A program made the translations under genes and the position numbers. Under the pieces are notes generated by a model. It made no database searches. It was not told the DNA's origin and saw only the letters and a list, made by a program, of their open reading frames with translations. A stretch of 64,000 nucleotides of DNA, taken from assembly GCA_013399115.1 (NCBI GenBank), contig VXAA01004297.1, positions 333,998 to 397,997 of the forward strand, in the 5' to 3' direction. This document shows positions 1-12,283 of the stretch, in pieces (the stretch's first letter is position 1; every line of letters starts with the position of its first letter). The DNA comes from Anseranas semipalmata. Lineage: Eukaryota; Chordata; Aves; Anseriformes; Anseranatidae.

Positions 1-3000
1 TATTTTTATGGTAGCAGTAAGTTGCGGCTAACTACTGAAATGTGACTCATATATCCACTGTTCAAGATTTTGTGCACAATTCTGTAGAACGGTCTGGTAA
101 TTGGCTACTCTTCGGTCCTCTTCTACAGTAAATATGATTCATTATTTCTTGGCTGAGCCTTTTTTTTTTAAACTCCTTTTGAATTCTTGGTCAAAAAAGA
201 AATCGGATCTCTTCTCATAACCTACCACATTATAATCAGTACATTGTAATGGACATCATAACGTCTTCAAAGGCTAAGGACTAGTAAAAAGAGGTTTTAA
301 TGTTCACCTTATTCACAAAGTTTGGCTTGCTTCATAATACTTGAAAATTAGTATGTTTCCCACACATTTTTGGGGGGGGGGTAAGACATCTTTCACACCT
401 TCTTTTGATCCCTGGCCTTAGCTCATCTTTTCTTTTTTTTTCAACAACAACTCTGTAGATATTCTAAGGCCCAATGCAGGAAACTGTTTAGCTTGTTCAT
501 GACAAAACAGAAACAAAATAGAAAAGCTGTAGCAAAGAAGTGATTTCTTCGCAAAAATACTTCCCCATTAATACCACCAAACAAACATTTTTTTACAACT
601 ACAGACCAAGGTGTCTGAAGCAAAGTGATGACTAAACAAAATGGGTATATTCAGTAAGCACAAAATAAAAGCAAAGAGGAAATTTTAAAACAAAGTCATA
701 CCAAAAAATGTTATTTACACATAGTCTGCAAAGTCCTTTAACCCCCCCCCCCAAAAAAACCCCACATTCTAATTTCTTAATACTTTAGTGAAGCAACTGC
801 AGTAGTTTTCTTACTATATCTATATGCACTGTCTTGTCTTATGCCTATTTGTTTTTTAAAGACTCAATCATATAACTGTGCCTTCACAGAAAACCACTGA
901 ACTTAGTGAATCAACTTCTGTCCATTTCTTTGGCAAATCAATAGTAGTTTCTTTAAAGCATCTGTCTCTGCAAGACCTCCTTTTTAAAGTTACTCAATCA
1001 CTCTCTCTGTCCTAAGACAACAATCATATACATATTACAAAAACACCCGACAGACACAGTATCTCCTCATATTAATAACAACTCTAACTGAGTTGGAGCA
1101 TTCATCCTTCCTTCTTCCTTTTTTCCCCTCTACCCCAATCAAAAATCAAATACCCTACAGATCTGAGGAGAGGGAAGAACATTCATAGACTAGCATCAGA
1201 AACTGGAGGCAGTTCATTCTGTGATAGTGAGAAATATTCTACTTGCTTTATGAAAGGATACCAGATCCTTAATACAAAAAAGTTTCAGCAATCCATGCTC
1301 ATAGCACAACTTCTATGAATATCAGACAACTGATATTTTTAGGATGTAATGACTACTTCAAGACTCTGTTTTCCTTCAGATCAAGTAACAAGGGGCACCA
1401 CCACCAGTAAGCCAAGTTACAAACAATAGCCAAAATTATCATTTGTTCAGAATTGTTTGGCATAGACGTCTACAATTAGCTGCAGGATTTCCTTCTGAAT
1501 TCCGAAGGGACTTCCACTTTCCTGCCTTCTTTTACTGAGGTTGAGCATGAGGAACAAACAAGGTGCTGCAACTTCCTGAAAGAGGAAGAGAAGGGGTAAA
1601 CAAAAAAAAAAAAAAAAAAAACCCCCCCCCCCCCAAAACCAAACCAAACAGAAAACCCCCCACAAATGATGAAAAAAAAAAAAAAGAAAAAAAAAATAAC
1701 AAAAAAAACCATGCTGCCAGTAAGGACAGTAAGAAAAGCTGATTTTCTTAGAGCTGACCATCCCCAGGTAGACTATAAATAACCTTCAAGGGTCAACTAT
1801 TAAGCTAAAAAGGAGACCTCCTATTCCCACTAGCAAGAAAGAAGGCATCATTCATTTTCATGAAATAATTTAAACTTTTAGAACACAAACACCCACTCCT
1901 CCAGAAAATCAAAGTGTTGCAGTAAGAAAGTTGTTGCTATTGCATCCAATTTTGATAGAGACATATCAGACAAACAAAATAAAACAAAGCCAGGGGGTGG
2001 CTGGCTTTAAAAGTACAAGGTTGTTTCATTTTTTAATCTTTATCCTTATGTTATATAACAACTCCAGAAGACAAACGACAGATGATGCTTCCATTTCTTC
2101 TCCTCCTTCCTCCACTAGGTGTCCTCTAATTCTCCACTTTTCCAGGGTAAATTCAGACAATACACAGTAAGGACATATTCATCTACAATTCATTCTCAGA
2201 ATTGTATCTTATTGTCCAAAAAAAAGAAATGCAAGAAAGAGACCTATTGCAGGATGAAAATGTAGCTCTTTGAACAGTAACAGAATTTGCAGTTCCACAA
2301 CTACAGGAATGATCTAAGCTAACATACCATGAAGTAACTCCCTTCCATGGGAGGGTCAAAATGGTTTTCAATCTTTATAATTGGTTTTCCTGCACAATTG
2401 GCTAAGTAGTGGAGGTGTATAAAGGAATGACCTAGTTATACGTGTTTTCGGCTGTTCCAAGGATCTGTTGCTACACTAGCTAAAGATCCATAGATGGCAG
2501 CATTGATGCAGTAATTAATCTTCACCACAGCATAGGTCAAAATGCATTTCACCTAACTATTTCTTTTGGAGGCTAAACCCCATTTCTAAATGTCAGAGAT
2601 CTTAACACCAGGCAATATAAGCATCAGGCCATGAACCGCCTGGCAGTAAAGAAAAGCCAGATTCAATATCACTACCAAAGGTACTGTGCGAAGCGCTCAC
2701 ACAGTAACTGCGACACTTCAGACCCTATCTTCTTGGAAATAAACTACATCACCTAGACAATAACGAACACTGTGAGCTATGGGAAGCTGGTATATTTTTT
2801 ATGGTTACCTACATATGCTGTCAAAGTAGAAAGGAGAAGGAATACAAAGATGTCCCTCATCCCTCCACCTTTACTGCCCTTTCTTCCTCCACTGCACCTC
2901 ATTCAAAACACAGCCTTGCACTCCCTCACGTTTCTGCTGCAGTGCTGCTTGGGCCACACCACCACACAGTACAGAGCTCAATTACAGGCAAATGAAAACA

Positions 3001-3002
3001 AA
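1..3002. other. Intronic DNA, no gene seen
   Basis: AT-rich sequence inside the UBAC2 intron. It holds homopolymer tracts but no conserved coding exon that I can recognise on either strand. Confidence 0.6.
1602..1710. repeat. Low-complexity poly(A)/poly(C) tract
   Basis: Twenty A (1602-1621) are followed directly by thirteen C (1622-1634), then A-rich sequence to about 1710. Frames through it translate as F/G/K runs and are not genes. Confidence 0.9.
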
Positions 3003-3493
3003 CCTAGAACCACAGGATGGCTGAGGCTGGAAGGCACTTCTGGAGGCCATCTGGTCCAGCCCCTGCTCAAGCAGGGCCACCCAGAGCAGGTTGCCCAGGA
3101 CCATCTCCAAGCGACTTCTGAAGATCTCCAAGGAGGAGACTCCGCAACCCGTGCCAGTGCCCTGTCACCTGCACAGCACACAAGTGCTGCCGGGTGTTCA
3201 GAGGGAACCTCCTTTGTTTCTGTTTGTGCCCATTGCCTCTTGTCCTCGTACTGGGCACCACTGAAAAGAGCCTGGCTCCGTCCTCTTTGCACCCTGCCTT
3301 CAGGTATTTATAGACATTGATGGGATCCCCCCGAGCCTCCTCTTCTCCAGGCTGAGCAGTGCCAGCTCTCTGAGTCTCCTCATAGGAGAGGTGTTCCAGT
3401 CCCTTCATCACCTTGGTAGCTCTCCGTTGGACTCTCCAGTATGTCTAGGTCTCTCTTGTACTCTGGGGCTCAGAACTGGACACAACTCAGGAT
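3003..3493 (-). mobile_element. CR1 retrotransposon, 5'-truncated, antisense
   Basis: Read on the minus strand this is the end of CR1 ORF2 plus the 3' UTR: a frame containing MMKGLEHLSYEE and GDPINVYKYLKAG near 3300-3411, then the 3' region ending in the complement of the GGTTGAGGCTGGAAGG-type tail at about 3010-3040. There are frame breaks and the copy stops near 3493 inside ORF2. Not functional. Confidence 0.9.
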
Positions 3494-6400
3494 CTCCTGT
3501 TTAACAATGTACCAGATGTTCCAGGACAAAAATAAAAATGCATCACATCCGGTACGATTTGGACATAAAGGATGAAAGTATTCAGAAAATGATAGCTACA
3601 CAAGTCCAGGTTTAGCTTTACTGGCTCTTCCTCTCTTAATGCCATCTTTACCAACACAATGTTTACACGGAAACTCAATGCTTAAATTATTGAATTTCAA
3701 ATCCATATTCTGCTAGGTTTCTTGTTGAGATAAATCTCAGGAGTTCCAGCTCCTTCGCAAGAGATTTCTAGTTGAATGGTTGGTAAGAAAGTACAGCGTC
3801 CTCTGACAGGACCTGGCTCTGTACGCACGTGGAATATGGTAGAAAAGGTGTTGGGGCCTTTATTTCTTGCCTTTCCAAGCCTAAAGCATAAATGCACTTC
3901 AAAGAGCAGAGAAGAATGGCACACTGATAATCAGCCTTCACTGTGCATTTGTGTAGCACACCTCCATTGGTATTTTTCACACAGTATAAAAAACGGATAT
4001 GACAGAACAAAGACAGCGACTTCTTTGAAATCATCTGCTATCAGCCAGCTCTGCTGTCTTCCTTCGCCAGCTCTCAGCATCAGCTGGATTCGTCCCAGCG
4101 TTCAGGTGCCTGTTCTGTCTACCGAGCATATTTGCACTCACCTCCTCCTCCCCTCCCCTCCAAGAGCAGTGCTGAGGACACACCGCGCAGCCCTGCTCTG
4201 CAAAGGCCCACTGCTGTGTGGCAGGACCGAGCTGCTCTGCCCCGTGCGGACCGCTAGCACCAGCCCCTTCGCCCTCTCGAAGGCCTCCTCTCATGTCAGC
4301 TCAACCCCACGCACCGCAGCACACCGCGCTTCACAACCTCAGCACGCTCCTGTGCTCGTTAATCTGTGCCAGAGACAGGTGGCACGGACAGAGTAACACA
4401 GAAGTGACAGCAGACTGTCACTTCACGAAAGCAAGCTACCTGCCAGGGCTGGGGACCACACACAGGAATGCCTTACGGAGCGAGGTGTCCTTGAAGTTAA
4501 AGGATGGTGCTCGTTCTAATTCAAATACTTGTGCAGCTCACTCTGACTTCAGGTACTCTGGATTAAACACTTCACTGACATGCTAGAGCATATGTAGCAC
4601 TTTTTAATTATTTAATTTACGATTATATATATTCAGGCTAGTAACTGAGCAGAGGTTGTCCAAGCTCCTGAACTCTGGAGGAGTGAAAACGATTTCCCCT
4701 ACTTCTGCACCACACTTCATACAAAATCTGAGTATAAGCAGCTCTCAACAAAAAATTTCTCTTGAAACATTAACTCTATGCCTGGGAGGCACAGCAAGTT
4801 TCAAAACAGTACTCCTACACACCTGAGACTTTTAAGAGCAGTTTAATAGTAAAAATATCACACACCACATACTTAGTCCGGAAAGAATATTTGAAAATGG
4901 TCTCCTAGACAGTTCCAAACAGGAACAACTAACTTACTGCATAGCTCCTGACAATGCATACAGATTTTTTAGAAAGCTGAATATTCTTGCAGATTTTAAA
5001 TAACTACAAAATATTTGTCATGAGAAATCTGTACATTTTGGCAAAAAAGAAAAAAAAAAGCTGCTTCCCAATGCAACTGAACATAGGTGGAAAGCAGAAC
5101 ACAAAGACAACATTTTAATAAATTTGCCAACAGCAATATAAATTCATGAACAAGCATGGAGCTGTTTGGGTATCTGCCACAACGTAATATGTGACTACAT
5201 ACATGGTGAGACTGCTGCTGTGTAACAAATTGCTGTCTCCAGTCCACTACCCCACTATCAGACATCTCAGAGATGCAACTTTTATTTCAATACATTTTTG
5301 AAGTATTGCTTCTTTCAGAGGTTGGCACTGCTGAACAGAGGTCTGATGCACTGTAAATTTTTAGGGTATTTAGTGACACAGGATGTGTCCTGGCTGTACA
5401 GGAGAAGGAAAAGTAAAAAAATAAAAAAAAAAAAATAAAAATAAAAAAAAACTAGGAGGAATACAGACTGTCAATTTCATTATTGATTTTTTTTTTTTTT
5501 TAAAGGAAAAATCAGGAACTCCTTCCTCACGCTATATCAAATTCTAACTGAACACAGAGGAGAAAGCAACATGCAACAGGTAACCAGAATATGTCAGGTA
5601 GGGCTAACCAGGCTGCAGCCCTCTTCAGCCGCTGTTTCCCACCCCATCAGCAATGCTGCACACAGCATTTATATTCACTCACACGTTGCTGAGTGGGAGA
5701 GGAAGGACAGCTATGCCATGAACCAGCCTCAAAGGCACATGCATGTGGCAAATCTGGAAACAACTGCAACAAACGTATGCATTCAGTGCCACTACAACTT
5801 TTAACCAGTAGTCTGTTCTTAACCTTCACCATGGTACAACACAATATGGGAATAAAAAGTGACACACAACTTCATCAAGGCAGAGAACAGTAACCCCAAA
5901 TTGCATTTGTGAACTCACCCACAACATCGAGCTGGTAAGTGAACAAACTGGCACATGGGAGACAGCTGCTTCCTGTACCACTGGATGTGCAACAAACTTC
6001 AGTTCTTTCTTTTCAACAGGTCCAAACGATGCAAAGTTCAGAAGGAAAAGGAGAACAAGCTTAAGCCTGCTCTTTACCAAGCTGAAGCAGAGAGTAATTT
6101 TTCTGCCCCTTCAGGTGAAGAACTTCTCTGTATTAGCGGGATAAAGCCTACATTACACGGTAAGTGGACAGCTACACCACGAGTAAACCACCAGCAAAGA
6201 AAAACCAAGCAGTACATTACTCCTGCAAAAGCAACAGCATAAGGACAATGCCTTCAGTTGCACTTTCACATTGTTGCAAGTGATCAAGCTAATTTCTTTT
6301 AAGGCTTACTACCTGTTAGTGAAGTCAGGGTAGCAGACCACGTGCACTCTGCCTCATCCTCAGACATGAAGTATGATGGCTTGGCTTTGAAATACTCAAA

Positions 6401-7318
6401 AGTGGCCTTAACACAAGCTAATGCAACTAAAACAATCTTTTTCCTCTGAACTTCAGAACAAAATAAAACAAACAGAAAACAACCCTGGATGGAACTGAGC
6501 GTTTATTTCAGTAAAACCTGGAGCAGTGGAAGTACTCACCCTTCTGAGGGAAACCAGTGCAAGACACTCACCGCTAGCTGACAAAACAGTACAGAATGAG
6601 AAGAAAACAAAAACAGCAGCAGGTGCTTCCTACAAGAGATGCTGAAGCGCCAGGGGAATGCGACGCAGCAGAGGGGCCAGCTCCCTCCCTCAAACCACAG
6701 TCAGTGCAACTTTTCACTTGGGCGTTCCTGTCCCGCTGCTCACCCCCCTGCAGCTGCGGCTGCAGCCACCCTGAGCGCCCCGGCGAGAGCCATCACGCGC
6801 TTGCTGGCGCCGTGAGCAAACCATGCCGAGCAGAGCTGCCCTTCCCTGCCCAGCGGGAAGGACTTCCAGGCCGTCAGCAGTCAGGTGGCTTTGCCTGTCG
6901 CTCCTCGGCCGGGTAGGCTGTGAAAAGCCTGAGTGAAAGCAGAACACAGGCTGTAATTCACATGCAGTGACAAATCAGCCGGATGGCTGAAGTGCCGGTA
7001 AACTCAACGCGGCTATTGTTAGTCACCTATGGAAACTGCGACGTTAAATCCCGGTGCCTCCACAAGGCACTACCTCCGCTGCAGGGAGGTAGGGCTAAGG
7101 TGTCAGCCACGCTCTTCAGACAAAATTAGACCCAGCTACAAAACGTCATCCTTTCAATGCTCCCCCAAGAAAGAGCAAGCCAAGGGGGGACTTCACTGCC
7201 ATACAGTTTTTGCAATCCCAGCCTCAACATCTGGCTACTTTCCGTCCAAACCTGGAATTAATTTTGCACTCCCTCTTTAGCTCTGGAGGATGCTGCCTCT
7301 CCATTTGCTCGTTCAGGT
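3494..7318. other. Intronic DNA, no recognised gene
   Basis: Contains A-rich tracts near 5415-5510, a 206-codon open frame near 3776-4396 without recognisable homology, and a weak plus-strand exon-like segment at 6020-6159 flanked by TTTCAACAG and GTAAGT. None can be assigned to a gene. Confidence 0.5.
6640..6920. promoter_or_regulatory. CpG-rich patch inside the UBAC2 intron
   Basis: An isolated GC-rich block with repeated CpGs (for example gcgccccggcgag near 6773, gctcctcggccgggtag near 6899) within AT-rich intron. It could be an intragenic CpG island, enhancer or alternative promoter. No transcript direction can be deduced. Confidence 0.35.
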
Positions 7319-7357
7319 ACAGTCATAGAGCAGCTCAGGTTGAAGGGAACCCGGGAG
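7319..7357 (-). mobile_element. Short CR1 3'-tail relic, antisense
   Basis: About 39 bases whose reverse complement resembles the CR1 end (GGTTCCCTTCAACCTGAGC then CTATGACTG). The copy is very short and diverged. Confidence 0.4.
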
Positions 7358-8885
7358 TGCTGTAGATTAGTTATCAAAAAATAAAACGCTCTTGCCTGCA
7401 AGAGTTGAAAAGCCTAGTTATTCTCTTTCAGGAGCTGCACACTCTTTATTAAACCTTTTAAAAATATCTATGTCACTGAATTTCAATGAACTTTCACTAA
7501 ACTTGAAAACAGTATGTGTGACTCATCTTTCTGGAGCCTGCTCCAGAGTTGTTATGCTAATGATAAAGCCACTTAACAGTTTTCAACACTGTTTAGCCCT
7601 TCAGATGTTCTCTGTAAAATACATCTTTTTAAGATACTCCTGAATCCTAAAATATCAAGCAATGCTTAATTATTTACATTTCTGTAGGATGGACTGGGCA
7701 GGATTTACAGCTCATTGCATCTGAGAGGTCTTTGAAATGATCACAACAATTAAGTTTGGTATTAGTTCACCTGAAAAGTGAAGTCCGGATGTTTAAAGAT
7801 ATCACTAATCTACACACTGAAAACTATACCAAATCCCACCCTGTGGCTAGTTCACCTGGCACACTGATCTGTACAAATACCTATGTACTACCACAAACCC
7901 ATTCAACCCAGATTAATTACATGACTCCAGGACAGAGGGTATTTTTCACAAAAGTTACTTTTAGCACTAGGTGAGGATCACCTGCCTACATCACTCTTAC
8001 AGTCAGTGAAGAAGGATGCCCCCGCAAACAAACCTGATTCTGGCTACATCTGAGCTGCAGGACTTGGTTGCTTCTGGCACCACGTGCACATCCTGGCAAA
8101 TTGTTGACTGCACGTCAGGAGGAGACTGAAACATTACTGTTCCCTTTCTCAACACACATGGCTTTTCACTTCATCTGCGGGGAAAAAATGGAGGCAACCA
8201 TAGCGTGCTTCAGTGTCCTAAAGCCTAACAGTTAGACACCTGCTGCTGTCGAGCGTTCTGCAGAGAGCCTGGAACATCTCCTTCTCTGAATGGCTCTTTA
8301 AAAGGTTGGGTCTTTTTTTGAGTTGACAGAGAGAAAACGTAGGAAACCAGTCTTCCTTAGCTATTAGCCATCGTGAATATTCCCATCCCACCACAAATGT
8401 CTATTGCAGTGACATAGCTTATAGATCATATTCCATTTTAATAACAGCTAAAAACTCTCTTCATACAGCATTTTTTGCAAAGCTGTTAAATAGGCATGTC
8501 ATTATTTCAGATGGCAAGTAAAATATAGAAACATTGCTGTTGTGTTAGTAAAACATGGTCAGTACAGACATAAACCAAGCAAAGTATTCAAGTGAATCAA
8601 ACTTCTCATTTCAAAAGTAGTGAGTTCCTGTCACTTTCAGACTGACTGCTATTCAAGGCAATATAAATAAAATGGGGATTTCCATAAAACAGACTGCAGT
8701 CCACAAAGAATACTTTAACATTGTGCTTATTAGAATTTTTTACATAACCAAGATGTGCATTCTTGCAGTAACCTTTGTGTATAAACATCAACTCAAAACA
8801 TGCTTTCATTATTCCACAAATAATTAAAAAATTATTTTAAAAGGATATACAGTACAACTGCCCAGTTTGACCACACTGGAAATAT
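7358..8885. other. Intronic DNA upstream of GPR18, nothing recognised
   Basis: AT-rich DNA without coding exons or repeats that I can identify. It may hold distal regulatory sequence for GPR18. Confidence 0.5.
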
Positions 8886-8894
8886 TATAAAAGG
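8886..8894 (+). promoter_or_regulatory. TATA-box-like element upstream of the GPR18 first exon
   Basis: TATAAAAGG lies about 250 bases before the candidate donor at 9137. It is a good match to the TATA consensus and correctly oriented for GPR18, but the local DNA is AT-rich, so chance is possible. Confidence 0.35.
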
Positions 8895-8916
8895 TACTAG
8901 AACTATCAATTCACAA

Positions 8917-9136
8917 ATACTGCAAGTTAACATGTATGTATATGAAATATTAACAAGTTACTTTTACGTATGACCAATAGAAGAGCTCAGAACTAGCTAG
9001 ATTGCGTCACTGCTTCCTGCCTGTGAAGAGCTATTTTAGCATAGTGAAGCTGAGCAGAGAAGAGGAAGTCTAAACCTTCTACAGATTTGGGGCTATGAAA
9101 CGAGCATCTCTGAAGAAACTTTGTAGTGCACAAAAG
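8917..9136 (+). other. GPR18: Probable noncoding first exon of GPR18 (5' UTR)
   Basis: A strong donor (AAAAG then GTAAGT, GT at 9137) lies 3.1 kb upstream of the GPR18 coding exon. The coding exon itself starts after a good acceptor (pyrimidine-rich tract ending TTTTCAG at 12239). GPR18 in mammals has upstream noncoding exons, so this is the best candidate here. The exon start is uncertain: it is set about 25 bases after a TATAAAAGG at 8886-8894, but initiation near 9030-9090, just after the ETS-like sites, is equally possible. No transcript evidence is available. Confidence 0.5.
9001..9069 (+). promoter_or_regulatory. Candidate lymphoid/myeloid promoter cluster (C/EBP-ATF and ETS/PU.1-like sites)
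   Basis: ATTGCGTCA at 9001-9009 resembles a C/EBP-ATF site. The reverse complement of 9011-9020 holds a GGAA ETS core (GCAGGAAGCA). GAGGAAGT at 9062-9069 is a textbook PU.1 box. The cluster sits immediately before a strong splice donor, as expected for a TATA-poor haematopoietic promoter. Function is inferred only from motifs and from the known immune-cell expression of GPR18. Confidence 0.4.
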
Positions 9137-12100
9137 GTAAGTAACAAACCATTATATTATACCAATAAAGTAACTCGGATGTTTATGTATGGTGCTAAGA
9201 TAGATAGACTACCTTCTTCAGAAGCTGAACACAAGCATATGTTCTAGGACTAATGAATAGAAATGTAATTCTTCAATGTACTTAATACCTTCAAAGTATC
9301 AGCAGCATTTTATAAATAACATTTAAAGCAAAATGAATGCATTTGTAAAAACATAGTCCTGTAAACACTGTTGTTCAGGATTTCTACAGTGAATTTAAAA
9401 ATATGTAATAACTAAAAGCATTAATAAGTATATTATCACTAAAGAAAAAATATTTGTTTTCGTTAAACTAAAAACACAAGACAATCTCGTTGCTTGGTCT
9501 CTCTGTGATTCACTGAAGGCCATGTCCTCCTCAGGGAAACATGAGAAAGTGGAAGGGATAAATAAAATAAAAGGGGTTGAGGGGGTTGGGAAGAGTGGTA
9601 CATAGGCAATCCTTTAAATGGAATTGCTGTTCCCTAACTCATACTAAAAATCTAGAGGAAAAGAATTAATTCTGATTTTGTCCTGAAAGTCTGTGTTCTT
9701 GCACACAGCACCCAGATGGGCTTTATGATTCATAGTAGTCATTAAGGACCTCAGCCATAATTAAAAAATTAAAACAGGCTGACAACACATACAGATGAAC
9801 GTCAGGTCAATCATTCAAAATTACCACAGACACACACTTGGAAACCAGTGATTCCAGGGGCTCTTCAGCAAGTACGTTTATCAATAGAAGTAAGTGTTCC
9901 CATTATGAAATATAGCAACTAGAGCAAAACTGTCCAACTAGAGGCACCTGAAGATCTACTTGGGTTGATCTGTGAGATATCAACCTGAAATCCATGCAAA
10001 CAAGCACTGATAGAGGAAAACAAACTAACAAAAAAACCCTGAATAGTTACATTTGTGTATAAATGCAGACAGGTAAGTATACACCCTTTTTTCAAATGTA
10101 ATTTTCTTATGTACATGAATGTTTAATTTTGTATTCTTAAAAAGTAAATTCAGGATAAATATATAATGACAATGCTGGCATGCATTTAAACTCACAACGT
10201 TTGGAAACACTGACTTCAACAACTAAACAAAATTAAAAAACCTTTCTGTTACGATATGGCCATTCTTTGATATATCTCAAAATTGGCACAACCTTGAAAT
10301 AACCTATAAATAAGCCATGCAGCCACAGGTTTTCCCGTTATGAGCTCAAGCCAGTCTCAGCTTCCCCTCTTCCCATCAACATCAACCTGCTGGTTATTTC
10401 AGAAACAGGACCTGACTAGAAATTATTACAGTCACTGCAAGTCCAAAGGGGAGAAGAGCAAAACCAAAACCAAAACCAAAACCAAACTCCATGTTACTTA
10501 TTAACATTGATCTATAAAGAGTGAATTCTTCTACCTATCCTATACATAAGTACTCGGTTTACCTGTTAAATCAGTCAGGATCTTGATATAGGTAGTTATG
10601 CAATATGCCATAAACAACTATTAGCAAGAGAAATCACAAGGAGAAAAAGGGGATTCTGAGAGGTTTTTGTGTTTTTTAAGTTTATGAGGACCTTGACTAC
10701 ACATCTTTAAGAATTTTTTCACGTTAAACATTAGCACATGTACAGTACACACACTTACAAAGCCTTGCTGAAATAGTTGGGGCCATGCTGTTTTGAAATA
10801 AGGTTTCTCAAGCATTTCCAACAATGCCCAAAAAAACCACTTCAAATGTGTAGGATTTTTTCTAGCAGTATGTGGACAATTTTATGTAACAGTAATAAAA
10901 GTGGGACAGTATGACAGATAACATTTCAACAGTGCCACAAGCATGTGCTACAAAAATTTTCTTTCAAGCATATGCAATCTATCCCAAACAGACACTGGTT
11001 CAATCCACTATGGAAGTTCCTATACCACTGTATAAAGTACCCGGTAAGCATTACAATGAAAGCATAGAATACTGGAGCTGTAACAATGAGCTTCTACTTC
11101 AACGCATTCTCCACTCGGTGGTGTAAAGCACATAGGATCTATGCATTCTTCTTCTCTTGAGAAAATTTTGGTGCTTAAATGATGCTGTAGAAGTTACAGA
11201 GCTGCTTGTCACAAGTAGGGAGATTGGACAAACAACAAACTCACTCTTTCCTTCTCTTCAAAAAGTTGCCACAGGGTTGGGTAAAAAGCCAAACAAGAGG
11301 AACCCTCCCATGCAAAGTCATAAAAGTGTGATAAAACCAAGAGCCAGGAAAGTGGGGGAAGGGTGGGCTAACAAAAGCACTCGTGCAACCACTAGGTGAC
11401 TTCTGCCATCCTCAAATGGCTCCAGAGTACACCAGGGGACAATCTCTTTCTGCCCCCATCAGTTGAGCCTGCATAATGAAATTTCAGATTTCAAACTCCT
11501 AGCTGAACGAAGCAACACCACTGTGCTCTGGGGCAGCTGGCTAATAGCTACGTCAGCAAATAACTTTTCCCAAAAAGTGCTGTTCACACAGGACCTGGTT
11601 GGAGATTGTGCTGCTTCCCATCTTTTCATTTTTATTTTTTAAATTGGAAGGCTACAAACCTATTCATCTCATTCATATGTCAGGTGGTTCATTCCGAAGC
11701 CCTGGGATTAAATACTTCATTCAAACCTACATAGCTATTGAGATAGCTTTTTAATGGCTTTTATGAGCAACAGCATGCACCTATTCTTTTGGGATCTAAG
11801 TAGTTCCTACCCAAATAAAATGCAAAGTAAATACTTCACTTTGCAAGTCCAAATGTCGCTACATGCCATGCTCGCTTATTTCTTTTTGTAACTAGTCATT
11901 AATTTTTCAACAGGGACAACTTAAAGAAATATTCTCTTTAGAAAATAGCTCTCTTACTTCAATTACAGCTGTTTCTATCTAATTATCAGCTACTGAAGCA
12001 CATTCAAAAATAGTTGGGCAATCCTGACTTTTTCATTCCTCTTAAGTAATTCAACATATTTAATTAAAACTAGCTTATCAATACTATTTCTCACAAGCCT

Positions 12101-12239
12101 GACAGTACACATACTTCCTTCATGGCACAGTATGTATCTGTAGTCATTATTAAACCCCATCCTACAAAAATCCTCGTTTGTTTTTAAAGAAAGTTTTCAC
12201 TTGTCTGAGAATAATTTTTCATACTTCATCTATTTTCAG
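9137..12239 (+). other. GPR18: Proposed GPR18 5' intron
   Basis: This interval lies between the proposed noncoding exon donor and the coding-exon acceptor. It is AT-rich and carries a small (CAAAAC)n tract near 10459. I see no conserved coding exon in it on either strand; the open frames within are short and chance-like. It is also intronic to UBAC2 on the other strand. Confidence 0.45.
10459..10487. repeat. (CAAAAC)n microsatellite
   Basis: Four perfect CAAAAC units followed by a partial unit, in the proposed GPR18 intron. Confidence 0.9.
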
Positions 12240-12283
12240 GGTTCTTATGGGGTGCAACAACTATTCCTAAATTCAATTACAAC
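12240..12283 (+). other. GPR18: 5' UTR part of the GPR18 coding exon, with a short upstream ORF
   Basis: The acceptor AG is at 12238-12239. The 44 bases before the receptor ATG contain an out-of-frame ATG at 12247 that opens an 8-codon frame ending TAA at 12268-12270. This would be an upstream ORF that ends 13 bases before the main start. The receptor frame itself is open back to the acceptor but has no earlier ATG in it. Confidence 0.55.

Noticed and set aside
2772..3411. 182- and 114-codon frames near 3 kb
   Set aside because: They overlap a degraded CR1. The minus-strand frame is the ORF2 end and the plus-strand one is its shadow.
3776..4396. 206-codon plus-strand open frame
   Set aside because: No domain or homologue recognised, composition is ordinary for GC-rich intron, and there is no splice or promoter support. 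One such frame is expected by chance in 64 kb.
1..12000. Expected neighbour GPR183, which lies in the same UBAC2 intron in mammals
   Set aside because: No receptor-length seven-helix frame exists left of GPR18 on either strand, so it must lie beyond the window edge or be absent. Not annotated.
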